This document shows positions 15,047-25,588 of a stretch of DNA of 64,000 nucleotides, in pieces. The notes below the pieces were generated by a model. The model saw only the letters and a list, made by a program, of their open reading frames with translations. It did not search any database and had not been told where the DNA came from. The translations under genes were made by a program, and so were the position numbers. The DNA lies in the NCBI GenBank assembly GCA_963819755.1, contig CAWFXB010000002.1, forward strand, positions 1,674,001-1,738,000, read 5' to 3'. This DNA comes from VRUE01 sp963819755. GTDB lineage: Bacteria > Actinomycetota > Thermoleophilia > Solirubrobacterales > 70-9. Positions within the stretch are counted from its first letter, which is position 1. Each line of letters opens with the position of its first letter.

Positions 15047-16048
15047 GTGACCGCGCTCCTCCTGCTCGTCAGCTTTGCCGTCATCCTCGTCGGCGCGCTG
15101 CTCTTCACCAACGCGGTCGAGTGGATCGGCCATCGCCTGCAGCTGGGGGAGGGGGCCGTGGGCAGCGTCCTTGCAGCGGTCGGCACGGCGATGCCGGAGA
15201 CGCTGGTCGCGATCGTCGCCCTGCTTGGGGCCAAGCAGGGTGGCGACCAGGTTGCGATCGGGGCGATCGTCGGCGCGCCCTTCTTGCTCGGCACGCTGGC
15301 GATGGGCCTGGTCGGCCTCTTCGCCTACCTCTACCGGGACCGTCGCGAGCAGGGGCTGGAGCTGCGCGCCCACAGGCCGACCCTGGAGCGGGACCTGCTC
15401 TTCTTCCTCGCCTTCTTCGCCCTCTCGCTGGCGCTCGCCTGGGGGGCGCCGGCGGCGCTGCGGATTCCGGTCGGGATCCTGGTCCTGCTCGCCTATCCGC
15501 TCTACATCCGGCGTACCCTGCGACAGGGGGGAGAGGTGCAGGGCGAGGAGACGCTGGCTCCGCTTGTCTTCGAGCGCCGCGCCGAGCGCCGCATGGATCC
15601 CGGCTTGTCGCTTTGCGTGGTCCAGCTCCTGGCCGGCCTCGGCGCGATGGTCGGCGGCGCCCACCTCTTCGTCGAAGAGCTACTGAAGATCGCCGCCGAC
15701 CTTGGCGTCGAGGCCGTCGTCCTCGCCCTGATCCTCGCCCCGCTGGCCACCGAGCTGCCGGAGAAGGTCAACAGCTTCTTCTGGGTGCGCGAAGGCAAGG
15801 ACTCGCTGGCGCTCGGCAACATCACCGGCGCGATGGTCTTCCAGTCGACCATCCCCTTCGGCATCGGCCTGCTCTTCACCGGCTGGTCGCTGAGCGCCAA
15901 CGCCGCCCTCTCGGTCGTGCTCGGCCTCGCCGGCGGCCTGCTCGCTTACGAGGCGTTGCACCGCCGCGGCCGCTTCGAGCTGCCGGCGGTCGCCGGCTGG
16001 TTCACGCTCTACGCCGCCTTCATCGTCGTTGTCGTGGCCGGCAGCTGA
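15047..16048 (+). CDS. Sodium/calcium exchanger family membrane protein
   Basis: 333 aa from the GTG at 15047, one base after the preceding stop. Alpha-repeat motifs GTAMPETLVAIVAL (about residue 42) and LAPLATELPEKVNSFF (about 230) mark the CaCA superfamily. The first half has long helices and a central charged loop (RDRREQGLELRAHRPTLERD). It differs from the upstream Cax protein in the motif residues, so the pair is not a simple recent duplication. Substrate ion and coupling ion cannot be told from sequence. Confidence 0.82.
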   Translation: MTALLLLVSFAVILVGALLFTNAVEWIGHRLQLGEGAVGSVLAAVGTAMPETLVAIVALLGAKQGGDQVAIGAIVGAPFLLGTLAMGLVGLFAYLYRDRREQGLELRAHRPTLERDLLFFLAFFALSLALAWGAPAALRIPVGILVLLAYPLYIRRTLRQGGEVQGEETLAPLVFERRAERRMDPGLSLCVVQLLAGLGAMVGGAHLFVEELLKIAADLGVEAVVLALILAPLATELPEKVNSFFWVREGKDSLALGNITGAMVFQSTIPFGIGLLFTGWSLSANAALSVVLGLAGGLLAYEALHRRGRFELPAVAGWFTLYAAFIVVVVAGS

Positions 16049-16099
16049 GATCTGTCTAAGTCTGAGTCGGGTACCCAAGGGGTTTCGTCTGGATCCGAA

Positions 16100-16732
16100 G
16101 TGCGCTACGGTGGGCTCGTGTCCCGCTCAGGCAGGGTTGAGGCCGTAGCGGAGCGCTCCGAGCTGGTTCGCCGAGCGCTCGCGATGTCGCGGGACCTGCA
16201 CGCCGGGGCGGTCCGCGACGTGGGCGACGAAGTTCCCTTCATCGAGCACCCGCTGGCGGCCGCCGAGCTGCTGGTGGAGTACGACCTCGGCGACGAGCTG
16301 GTCGCGGCGGGCCTTCTGCACGACGCGCTCGAGTACACCGACCTCGGGCTCGGCCCTCTGCGCGAACGCTTCGGGATGAAAATCGCGATGATCGTCTGCG
16401 CGCTGAGCGAAGACTTCGAGATCGAGGACTACGAGGAGCGCAAGCACGAGCTCCGCGGTCGGGTCGCGGCGACGGGGATCGAGGCGCAGCGAGCCTTCGC
16501 CGCCGACAAGATCGCGAACGTGGTTGCGACGCGCGACGACTACGTCCTCGTGCAGGAGGACGTGGACATCGGTCAGCTGGTCGACATCGACACCAAGATC
16601 CTCGCTTGGGAGTTCGACATGGAAATGCTCTTCGAGACGGACGAACACGAGCCGCTGTTCAAGCTCTTCCCGGAGGAGCTGATCGGGCTCTGGGACCAGC
16701 GCTGCACCCAGATGCGCGCCGAATCTCCCTGA
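16100..16732 (+). CDS. HD-domain protein (SpoT/MESH1-like hydrolase fold)
   Basis: 210 aa (GTG start at 16100; a second GTG at 16118 is possible). The order HP (IEHPLAAAELL), HD (LLHDALEYTDLGLGPLRERFG), then NVVATRDDY with the downstream aspartate resembles the HD_4 hydrolase fold found alone or in (p)ppGpp hydrolases. No synthetase domain is attached. Glutamates are 20 GAG to 6 GAA by my count, typical of cytosolic genes here. Substrate not assignable. Confidence 0.7.
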   Translation: MRYGGLVSRSGRVEAVAERSELVRRALAMSRDLHAGAVRDVGDEVPFIEHPLAAAELLVEYDLGDELVAAGLLHDALEYTDLGLGPLRERFGMKIAMIVCALSEDFEIEDYEERKHELRGRVAATGIEAQRAFAADKIANVVATRDDYVLVQEDVDIGQLVDIDTKILAWEFDMEMLFETDEHEPLFKLFPEELIGLWDQRCTQMRAESP

Positions 16733-16757
16733 GGCTGAGCGTTCCTCGACGCGTCCC

Positions 16758-18035
16758 TCAAAGCGACTCGCCACCGGGCGGCCGCAGGTACTCCATTTCG
16801 TCTTTGAAGCCGATGCTGCGCTCGATCGCGCACTGCAGGGCTTCGTCGGCCACGCGCGAGTACCAGCCCTCCTCGCGGGCGAGGTCGATCACGGCGTTCA
16901 GCGAGGAACAGGCCCTGCCCATCGTCGCCACCGCCTCCATCAGCGACGGCTGGAACTCGAAGTCGCATTCCCAGGCGGTGCGGCGGATGTCGACGAGGAA
17001 GGGCGCCGGGGGCGCGCCCGCGACCGGTGGGCGTCGCCGTTGCGCGCCGTAGATCTCGGTTGCGGCGATGCCGAAGAAGGGAGCCAGGATCGGGCCGTCG
17101 CCGGTGAAGAGCAGCGCCGCTTTGGCGCCGCGGGCCGCGCAGTTGCCGATCACCAGGTCGCAGAGGACGGCGCTCATCAGGGTGTGGGTGCCTTGCTCTT
17201 CGCCGATCGCCCGCAACAGCCCGCAGGATTCGGTCAGGTCCGGTGTCTCGCCCTGCCGCCCGTGCTCGCCGCCGGCGGGAGCGATGCCGAGGGCCTGGGC
17301 GAAGCTCTCCTGGTGCAGGCGCTCGGTCTCGAAGCCGCCTTCCCAGCGATCGAAGCGCTTGCTGACCAGGCAGGTCCGCCCGGCGATCCTCTCCACCGAG
17401 GTGTGGGCGACTGGAAGGCCCAGTTCGCGGTAGGCGAGCGTGCAGGTCATCTCGTTGGCGACCAGGCCGCGGCGCTCATCGGATTCGGGCTTGACGATGT
17501 GGGTGCTGGGCAGGCCGGGCTCCGGCCAGGCCCAGCTACCGGTCTCCTCGTCGTATGAGAGGGCGAGCTTGTGTCGCTCGCCGGGGAGGGCAAAGCGCAT
17601 GCGCCGCTCGTTGGCCGGGTCGAAGAGCTGCGCCGGCTGGGGCTGGAGCAGTTCCTCGAGTTCCTCTTCGGAGAGCCAGGCGGGCGAGCCGGCCTCGCTC
17701 GACTCCGGGTCCTCGCCCTGTCTGAGGAAGACGACCGCGCCGGGGCAATCGCGGCCCAGCTCGGCGATCAGCCCGAAGCCATCGCTGGGATCGAGCCCCA
17801 GCTCGGCGGCGATCGCGCTGCGCCGGCACCCTTGCGGCAGGAGGCCCTCCACGTACGCGCGGCTGGCTCCGGCGCTGAAAGGCTCCTCGCGGACGGGCAG
17901 CGAGTTGCTGAGCAAGACCTCGCCGGCGCCGGTCTCCTCAACCGTCTCCGGCCTGTAGGCAAAGCGATATCCGTCCTCGCCGGTGGGAAACAGCCCGCCG
18001 ATCAACTCTCCATGCAGATAGACGTCAAGACTCAT
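16758..18035 (-). CDS. HipA-like pseudokinase, no HipB partner
   Basis: 425 aa from the ATG at 18035-18033 (MSLDVYLHGELIGGL, the usual HipA opening). HipA landmarks are present: LPVREEPFSAGASRAYVEGLLP, the nucleotide-binding HIVKPE (about 179), NEMTCTLAYRELGLPV and RFDRW. The catalytic loop, normally GNTDxHxKN, reads GNCAARGAKAALL (about 297-309), so the catalytic Asp, the His and the Mg-binding Asn are missing. The following LAPxYD motif reads LAPFFGIAAT, losing the second Mg ligand. No HipB-like gene lies next to it. I read it as a catalytically dead kinase fold, whose role would have to be binding rather than phosphorylation. Confidence 0.8.
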   Translation of the reverse strand: MSLDVYLHGELIGGLFPTGEDGYRFAYRPETVEETGAGEVLLSNSLPVREEPFSAGASRAYVEGLLPQGCRRSAIAAELGLDPSDGFGLIAELGRDCPGAVVFLRQGEDPESSEAGSPAWLSEEELEELLQPQPAQLFDPANERRMRFALPGERHKLALSYDEETGSWAWPEPGLPSTHIVKPESDERRGLVANEMTCTLAYRELGLPVAHTSVERIAGRTCLVSKRFDRWEGGFETERLHQESFAQALGIAPAGGEHGRQGETPDLTESCGLLRAIGEEQGTHTLMSAVLCDLVIGNCAARGAKAALLFTGDGPILAPFFGIAATEIYGAQRRRPPVAGAPPAPFLVDIRRTAWECDFEFQPSLMEAVATMGRACSSLNAVIDLAREEGWYSRVADEALQCAIERSIGFKDEMEYLRPPGGESL

Positions 18036-18132
18036 CCCGGTCCCCTCTGAGTCGCGTACTGGTCCGCTTCCGTTCAAACAACTTAGTCCGGATCGGAGTG
18101 ACGTGCAACCCGGCCAGCGATAGCGTCAACGC

Positions 18133-18327
18133 ATGGCCCATTCGAACAACGGCCTCTGCGACAGATGCGTCCACCAGCAGCTGGTGCCCAACACGCGCGG
18201 ATCGGTCTTCAGCCTCTGCCTGCGCTCCCGCGAGGAGCCGGCCTACCCGCGTTACCCGCGGGTGCCGGTCCTCAGCTGTCCCGGGTATGAGCCGAAGGGG
18301 GGAGAGAACGCCGCGGTCGAGCCTTAG
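18133..18327 (+). CDS. Small cysteine-containing protein (64 aa), probable metal binding
   Basis: 64 aa with CDRC near the N-terminus and two further cysteines (SLCLRS, LSCPGY), a spacing suited to a four-cysteine zinc site, and the motif YPRYPRVPVLSCPGYEP. I recall this as a widespread small actinobacterial protein of unknown function. Its last codons (ending AVEP-stop) are encoded by the left arm of the palindromic element at 18313-18355, and the next gene starts in that element's right half. Confidence 0.65.
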   Translation: MAHSNNGLCDRCVHQQLVPNTRGSVFSLCLRSREEPAYPRYPRVPVLSCPGYEPKGGENAAVEP

Positions 18328-18355
18328 GTCGCTATGCGACCCAAAACTCGACCGC
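18313..18355. repeat. 43-nt palindromic element, copy 1
   Basis: Nested palindrome with layout 9-5-6-3-6-5-9. Outer arms are GCGGTCGAG (18313-18321) and CTCGACCGC (18347-18355); inner arms GGTCGC (18327-18332) and GCGACC (18336-18341) surround TAT. The left arm encodes the end of the 64-aa gene and the right half supplies the ATG and first codons of the nuclease gene. Copies 2 and 3 at 19291 and 25589 have exactly the same length and layout. Confidence 0.85.
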
Positions 18356-19305
18356 AGTCGGATTCCGGGAAGCGGCTGGAGCCCTCGCACGGGGCGCTTG
18401 CCGATCTGGCGAGACGGCAGCATGGAGTGGTCTCGATCCGGCAGCTGGTTGGACCGCTGGGCTACTCGCGATGCTGGGCGAAGCGTGCCACCGCCGCGGC
18501 GCGGTTGCACCGTCTCTATCGCGGGGTCTACGCGGTCGGCCATACCGACCTCTCGCTGCACGGAAGGTGTCTCGCGGCTGTGCTTGCCTGTGGCCCGGGC
18601 GGGCTGCTCAGCCATCACTCAGCGGCTTGGCTCTGGGGAATCGCGCGCTGGTCCCCCATCCCGCTCTCGGTCACAGTCCCTGGCCGCCGTGCTCAAAGAC
18701 CTCCAATAAGACTGCATCACAGTCGTGTTCTTACTGCGGTGGACCGTGATCTGATCGAACGAATCCCGGTCACGTCTGTTCCCCGCACTGCCCTCGACCT
18801 TGCGGCGACACTCAAGCCGGAGTCGCTCTTGCGACTCCTCGAGCGTGCGGAGGAGCTTCGCCTTTTCGACTTGCGCCAGATCGAGGATCTGCTCGGTCGC
18901 ACCGCCGGTCACCCGGGTGTCGGTCGTCTACGTCGCTCGCTCGAGTTGTACCGGCCGCCTCCATTCACGCGCTCGGGTTTGGAGCGGCGTTTTTGGGAGC
19001 TGGTCCTCGAGTCAGGCCTGCCTCGTCCCGTCACGAGCTTCGTCGAGGCTGGTTACGAGCTGGACGTCTATTGGCCCGACTCGCGCTTCGCGGTCGAACT
19101 CGATACCTATGAGACCCACGGCTCGCATCAGGCCTTCGAGAGCGATCGCCTGCGCCAGGAGAACCTCAAGCTCGCGGGGGTAGAGATAGTGCGGGTGACC
19201 GGCCATCGCCTCGACAGCGAACCCCGGAAAGTGATCGAACGTGTCGCCCGACTCCTCGAACAGCGGCGTGAACAGCTTCGAGTCGGGGGCGCGGTCGAGT
19301 TTTGA
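18334..19305 (+). CDS. AbiEi-type N-terminal domain fused to a DUF559/VSR-like endonuclease domain
   Basis: 323 aa. The N-terminal half (LADLARRQHGVVSIRQLVG, then LHRLYRGVYAVGH and LLSHHSAAWLWGI) is the winged-helix region common to AbiEi-antitoxin-like proteins. The C-terminal half carries a PD-(D/E)xK-like core resembling very-short-patch repair endonucleases: YELDVYWPDSRFAVELDTYETH, then FESDRLRQENLKLAGVEIVRVTGHRL. Both ends lie in copies of one 43-nt palindrome: the start gives MRPK and the end gives GAVEF-stop. That makes gene plus flanks look like a discrete cassette of 978 nt. DNA cleavage is inferred from the fold, not shown. Confidence 0.75.
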   Translation: MRPKTRPQSDSGKRLEPSHGALADLARRQHGVVSIRQLVGPLGYSRCWAKRATAAARLHRLYRGVYAVGHTDLSLHGRCLAAVLACGPGGLLSHHSAAWLWGIARWSPIPLSVTVPGRRAQRPPIRLHHSRVLTAVDRDLIERIPVTSVPRTALDLAATLKPESLLRLLERAEELRLFDLRQIEDLLGRTAGHPGVGRLRRSLELYRPPPFTRSGLERRFWELVLESGLPRPVTSFVEAGYELDVYWPDSRFAVELDTYETHGSHQAFESDRLRQENLKLAGVEIVRVTGHRLDSEPRKVIERVARLLEQRREQLRVGGAVEF

Positions 19306-19333
19306 GTCCCTATGCGACCCAAAGCTCGACCGC
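19291..19333. repeat. 43-nt palindromic element, copy 2
   Basis: Outer arms GCGGTCGAG (19291-19299) and CTCGACCGC (19325-19333); middle arms TTTTG and CAAAG; inner half GCGACC kept, its partner changed to AGTCCC. It overlaps the stop codon of the nuclease gene and lies 978 nt after copy 1 in the same orientation. After its TAT, an ATG again begins MRPK-like codons that soon run into a stop. Confidence 0.85.
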
Positions 19334-19349
19334 GCCTTGGAAGTTGCCG

Positions 19350-19745
19350 CTAGCTCGCCGCCATCGGGTCGGGCTCGCCCAGCTTCGTGATGTCGGGGGC
19401 GTCGTAGGCCTCGCCTACCTTGCCGCCGAGGACGAGTATGCGGATGCCCGCATCGCCCGGCCAGACCTTGCGGGTGACGCCGGGGCCGACCCTGGCGACG
19501 TGGTCGGCGTCGAGCGGGAAGCGCTCACCCTCGATCTCGATCTCGCCGCCGCCGCTGAGAGTCACGTAGACCTCCTCCTGGCCGTCCTGCTCGTGGTCGT
19601 GCACGGGGTAGTTGTCGTAGTTCGGCGGCATGTCGATGATCTGCATGCCGAACGATTCGACCCCGAGCTCGGCCCGGGCTCGCTTGAAGGCTCCCCCGAA
19701 GACGGCCTCCATCTCGTCGATCCTCTTCACCGCGTAAGTGCTCAT
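19350..19745 (-). CDS. Cupin-domain protein
   Basis: 131 aa. The single cupin fold is shown by the first motif (YPVHDHEQDGQEEVYVTLSGGGEI, with His, His, Glu and Glu in the usual places) and the second motif (VGPGVTRKVWPGDAGIRILVLGG). Note that the second-motif His is replaced here (TRKVW), so the metal site may be incomplete. It is small, cytosolic, and faces away from recD2. Substrate unknown. Confidence 0.8.
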   Translation of the reverse strand: MSTYAVKRIDEMEAVFGGAFKRARAELGVESFGMQIIDMPPNYDNYPVHDHEQDGQEEVYVTLSGGGEIEIEGERFPLDADHVARVGPGVTRKVWPGDAGIRILVLGGKVGEAYDAPDITKLGEPDPMAAS

Positions 19746-19880
19746 CTACTTCGTCCTCCCGATTCGTGCGGCCCCGGTTGGGCCGGATCGCAGGCATCTT
19801 GTCGTACTTTGGATTTCCAAGCAATGCTCCCTCTCGCAGGGCGAACGCCGAACCGCCTCGCCTCCGGCTAGCTTTGCTCT

Positions 19881-22022
<2,142 letters not shown>

Positions 22023-22025
22023 GCC

Positions 22026-22715
22026 GTGGAGTCGCCGAGGCCATCGCTGGCGGCCGTCGCCGTCACCCTGGGCGGGATTGCGCTGCTGGCCCTGCTTGTC
22101 TGGACGATCCCGGAGTTGCGCGAAGCGTTCGAGGCGGCGCTGCGGGGGGACACGGCGGAGGTGCGGAGCAAGGTCAAGGACCTCGGCGTCGCCGGCCCGC
22201 TGCTGATCCTCGCCCTGACGCTGATCCACACGGTGGTCTTCTATCCGGCGGAGATCGTCGACGCGGCGGCCGGCTTCGTCTACGGCTTCTTTCCGGCGCT
22301 GGCGCTGATGATGCTGGGCTGGCTGCTCTCCGGCCTGCTCTGTTACGCCGTCGGCCACTCGGTCGCCAGGCCGCTGCTCGACCGCTGGTTCGGCGTCGAG
22401 CGCTTCGAGCGCATGGAGGCGGCGATCGAACGCGGTGGCGCCACCCTGCTGCTCGCCGTCCGCCTGATCCCGATCGTCCCCTTCAGCCTCGTCTCCTACG
22501 CAGCGGGCGCCGCCCGCGTGCCGCTCTGGCGCTACACCTGGACGACGCTCGTGGGCTACCTGCCGATCACCGCCCTGTCCGTCTACTTCGGCACCCGCCT
22601 CGAGGGCCTCAGTCTCACTGACCCTCTGGTCCTGGGCAGCGCCGCCGCACTTCTGGGCCTGCTCTTCGCTGGCCACTGGGCGATGCAACGAGGCAGGTTT
22701 GGCGAGGCGGGCTGA
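22026..22715 (+). CDS. VTT-domain membrane protein (TVP38/TMEM64, DedA superfamily)
   Basis: 229 aa from a GTG four bases after the recD2 stop. The family pattern is clear: a first helix, then HTVVFYPAEIVDAAAGFVYGFFPALALMMLGW, a reentrant loop region with VGHSVARPLLDRWFG, and RLIPIVPFSLVSYAAGAARVPLWRYTWTTLVGYLPI. Members are linked to lipid scrambling or undecaprenyl-phosphate recycling in other bacteria. Five or six membrane helices. The recD2 linkage is probably only transcriptional. Confidence 0.88.
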   Translation: MESPRPSLAAVAVTLGGIALLALLVWTIPELREAFEAALRGDTAEVRSKVKDLGVAGPLLILALTLIHTVVFYPAEIVDAAAGFVYGFFPALALMMLGWLLSGLLCYAVGHSVARPLLDRWFGVERFERMEAAIERGGATLLLAVRLIPIVPFSLVSYAAGAARVPLWRYTWTTLVGYLPITALSVYFGTRLEGLSLTDPLVLGSAAALLGLLFAGHWAMQRGRFGEAG

Positions 22716-22730
22716 GCAGAGCGGCCTGGG

Positions 22731-25109
22731 CTAGCCGATCCGCTCGACCCGGAAGCGGAAGGAGGAAGGAGAGGGGTCGGCACTGCCCGCCGTGTTGCGG
22801 GCGAAGACCCGTACGACATGGGGGCCGGCGGCGAAGCGGCGTTCGAGCCGCGGTTCGCAGCGGTGGAATGGGCCTTCGTCGAATCGGCAGAGGAAGGTCA
22901 CATTGCTTTCGCTCGCGGCAAAGCGGAAGATCACGGTTGCGACCCGCAGTTGAGTACGGACGACCTTCCCCGGGTGCTTGACGAAGCGGGTCTGCGGCAC
23001 GGGACTTGGAGGAGGAGGTGGTGGTGGAGTCACTTCTGGTTCCGGGATGATCGCCGTGACCTGCCCTCCGCCTTCGCTGGCCGGGGGTTCTTCGGGTTCC
23101 CCTTCGTTCACGATCGGCCCCGATTCCGGTGGCGTGCAGGCGGCGGGCGAGCCAGAGCCGGGGGAGAGCAGGGCCGCGATCGCTCCCACTGCTTCGACCA
23201 GGCCCGCACCGACTGCGCAGGGGCCAAAGGTGCCGATCGGCGTGGCGCTTTCCTGCATCGCGGTCCTGATCTGCTGCGGCGTGGCGAGGGGTTCTTTCTG
23301 CAGCATCAGCGCCGCGACCCCGGCGGCGTGCGGTGCCGCGGCGGAGGTTCCGCAGAAGCGCCAGGTTCCCACGAATTCGGCGAAGAAGGTGGTGACGTTG
23401 CAGTCGGTGGCGGTCAGATCGGGCTTGGAGAGGATCACTTCCGGTTCCAGCGGTTCGGCCGCGGTCAGCCCGTTCACCGGTCCGAAGTAGTGGGTCACTG
23501 GCCCGCGCGAGGAATAGGACTCCGGCGAGGTGGTCGCCGCCTGGTTTATCGCGGCGACGCTCGTCGCGTCTTCGGCTCCGTTGTGCCCGAAGATCGCCGG
23601 CCCGACGACGTCGCCACCCTGCGAGGTTTCGTACTCGGTGGAGGTGACGCCGCCCCCGTTCTGGAGCAGGGCGAACTTGAGTCGTGGGGTGCCCCCGGTG
23701 AAGCGGTTGATCACCAGCTTCACTTTCGCCTGCGTCCCGGTGTTGTTTTTCCAGCCGACGAACTCAAACGGCTGTTCGCTGCCGTTGACGTTGTCTTCGA
23801 TGCTGCGAGCGACCAGTTCTCCTTTCGGGCCGAGCAGAAAGGCGTCGAGGTCCGTCGTCACGCCTTCCCAGGGTTCGGCCCACTGAAGGTCGATCCTCAA
23901 GGTGGACCCGGGGAAAACCGTTACGCGGAACGTCCGGTCGACGCCGGGTCCGGGGCTGAAATCCATGCAGTGGGTGGGGTTGAGCCCAGGTTCCGCCGCG
24001 TTTTCCAGCTGAGTCGAGTAGGCGACGATCGCCGCCGGGCAGCCGGAGGAGTCGCGGTACTGCGGCGCTTCCCAGGAAGCGATGTCCTCACCGCCGGCGC
24101 GGAGGTTGTTGTTCGCCGCCGAGGAGAAGTAGCTGACTCCGGCTTCGGTCACTTTGCGCACAGCGTTGCCGACCACGCCTTCCTGGAAGAAGGGCTCGGT
24201 CGGATAGGTGACGTCGTCCGCGATCACGTTCGCCCCGGCCCCGCCTTCGCCGACCGGTTTGGCGAGCAGTTCGACGTTTTCGGCAAAGGCCGTTTCGCTG
24301 GTGAAGGCAGTGGCGAAGGCAAGGTTCGCCCCGGGTGCGAGGTCGTGGACGATCTGGCCCATCGCCCGGCCCTCATCCTCGCCCTGGCTGTCCGGATCGT
24401 CGAGCACGTTCACGTTCGTGGTCTCGCCCAGGCAGGGGTTCGTGGCTCCGGGCAGATCGCCGCTTTCGACGTCTTCCGCTTCGTGGGTCTCGATCGGCCC
24501 GCTTTCGTCGGCGGCTTCGGTCGCTTTGTCGAACGAGTCGGAGAGGATGCCGACGGTCACGCCGCTGCCATCGACTTCGGCGGAGGTTCTGGCTTCGGCG
24601 GCGTGGAGCTGCGTGTCGCCCTGCGAGACGGCGATGCCCGCGGGGCATTCCGAGGCGGCGACGATCGGGGCGAGGACAGGGGAGGCGTCGGTCACGTTGT
24701 GCACGTCCGGGAGGCTTCTCAGCTCGCCGGGCTTTGCCGCGACCGTGACCGTCTGGTAGCGCGGGCTGACGTTGACGATCTTCGCCCCGGCCGCGCGGAG
24801 GTCGTTGACGGCAGCCGCGGCACCGCGGTCGAAGCGCACTTCGACGAGCACGCGGTTGCCTTCGCGCAGGAGGCTCCCAGGGCCCTCGCTGGCGAGGCTG
24901 AGCTCTTCAGCCTGCCGGGCGGGCGAGGCCGAGCGGACCGAGGGCTTGGCAAGCTCGGCGAGCCTGGGGGAAAGGTCGCCTTCGCCCGGGCGGTCCGCCG
25001 CGGCGCCGGCCGACGCCGGTAGCAGGGCGGCGCAGATCGACGCCAGCGCCAAAAGCGAGCACGTCCCAGCCGCGCGGCTGGGCGAATTCCCCGACTGCAT
25101 CACGTTCAA
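22731..25109 (-). CDS. Exported S8/S53-like serine peptidase with a non-canonical acid in place of His
   Basis: 792 aa. Signal peptide (LLALASICAALLPASAGAAA), then a prodomain-like region. The catalytic Asp sits in VGILSDSFD (about 188) and the nucleophile in CGTSAAAPHAAGVAALML (about 588). Where subtilisins have HGTH, this protein has DEGRAMGQIVHDLAPGA (about 243), so a Glu, as in sedolisins, may act in the triad. A P-domain-like insert (FRVTVFPGSTLRIDLQWAEPWEG) lies in between. The Pro-rich stretch before the last 90 residues and the closing domain (FRFAASESNVTFLCRFDEGPF) are surface-protein features. Glutamates are largely GAA. Target unknown. Confidence 0.8.
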   Translation of the reverse strand: MNVMQSGNSPSRAAGTCSLLALASICAALLPASAGAAADRPGEGDLSPRLAELAKPSVRSASPARQAEELSLASEGPGSLLREGNRVLVEVRFDRGAAAAVNDLRAAGAKIVNVSPRYQTVTVAAKPGELRSLPDVHNVTDASPVLAPIVAASECPAGIAVSQGDTQLHAAEARTSAEVDGSGVTVGILSDSFDKATEAADESGPIETHEAEDVESGDLPGATNPCLGETTNVNVLDDPDSQGEDEGRAMGQIVHDLAPGANLAFATAFTSETAFAENVELLAKPVGEGGAGANVIADDVTYPTEPFFQEGVVGNAVRKVTEAGVSYFSSAANNNLRAGGEDIASWEAPQYRDSSGCPAAIVAYSTQLENAAEPGLNPTHCMDFSPGPGVDRTFRVTVFPGSTLRIDLQWAEPWEGVTTDLDAFLLGPKGELVARSIEDNVNGSEQPFEFVGWKNNTGTQAKVKLVINRFTGGTPRLKFALLQNGGGVTSTEYETSQGGDVVGPAIFGHNGAEDATSVAAINQAATTSPESYSSRGPVTHYFGPVNGLTAAEPLEPEVILSKPDLTATDCNVTTFFAEFVGTWRFCGTSAAAPHAAGVAALMLQKEPLATPQQIRTAMQESATPIGTFGPCAVGAGLVEAVGAIAALLSPGSGSPAACTPPESGPIVNEGEPEEPPASEGGGQVTAIIPEPEVTPPPPPPPSPVPQTRFVKHPGKVVRTQLRVATVIFRFAASESNVTFLCRFDEGPFHRCEPRLERRFAAGPHVVRVFARNTAGSADPSPSSFRFRVERIG

Positions 25110-25315
25110 AGGTATCGGCTGGGCATTGAGGGCTCTCGAGTTAGTTAACAGCGAAAGCTCCTATCCGGTGCGGCGTCCTGCGAGGCACTCGGGGTATCAA
25201 CCCTGCTACGGTCCTCCGCGATAGGCCGGAAGATCCGGCAAAAGTTGTGTCTAGCGCTCGCGTCGTTGCTTCATCGCATGTGCCGCGTTCGCAGCACATG
25301 AAGTGGAGGCAATGC

Positions 25316-25522
25316 ATGCCAACTGGAACTGTCAAGTGGTTCAGCGACGACAAGGGCTACGGGTTCATTACGCCCGACGACGGCTCTAAGGACGTCTTCG
25401 TCCATCACAGCGCGATCCTGGGCGAGGGCTTCAAGTCCCTGACCGAGGGTTCGAAGGTGAGCTACGAGTCCGAAGAAGGCCCCAAGGGCCCGGCCGCCGC
25501 GAGCGTCCAGCAGACCTCGTAG
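25316..25522 (+). CDS. Cold-shock protein (CspA family)
   Basis: 68 aa. The ATG at 25316 follows AGTGGAGGCA. The sequence shows both RNA-binding motifs of the cold-shock domain: KGYGFITPDD and DVFVHHSAI, after GTVKWFSD. It acts as an RNA chaperone in the cytoplasm. The 206-nt gap to the divergent protease start leaves room for the long leader typical of these genes, but I cannot fix a promoter. A strong terminator follows. Confidence 0.95.
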   Translation: MPTGTVKWFSDDKGYGFITPDDGSKDVFVHHSAILGEGFKSLTEGSKVSYESEEGPKGPAAASVQQTS

Positions 25523-25547
25523 TAGCGCACCACTCTTAGCAGTGACG

Positions 25548-25575
25548 GGGCCCGCCCTGGTGGCGGGCCCTTTTT
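25548..25575 (+). terminator. Intrinsic terminator of the cold-shock gene
   Basis: Nine-bp perfect stem (GGGCCCGCC at 25548-25556 with 25562-25570), 5-nt loop, then five T residues (25571-25575). It is the clearest intrinsic terminator in the window. Confidence 0.92.
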
Positions 25576-25588
25576 ATGCTTCTCGTCC

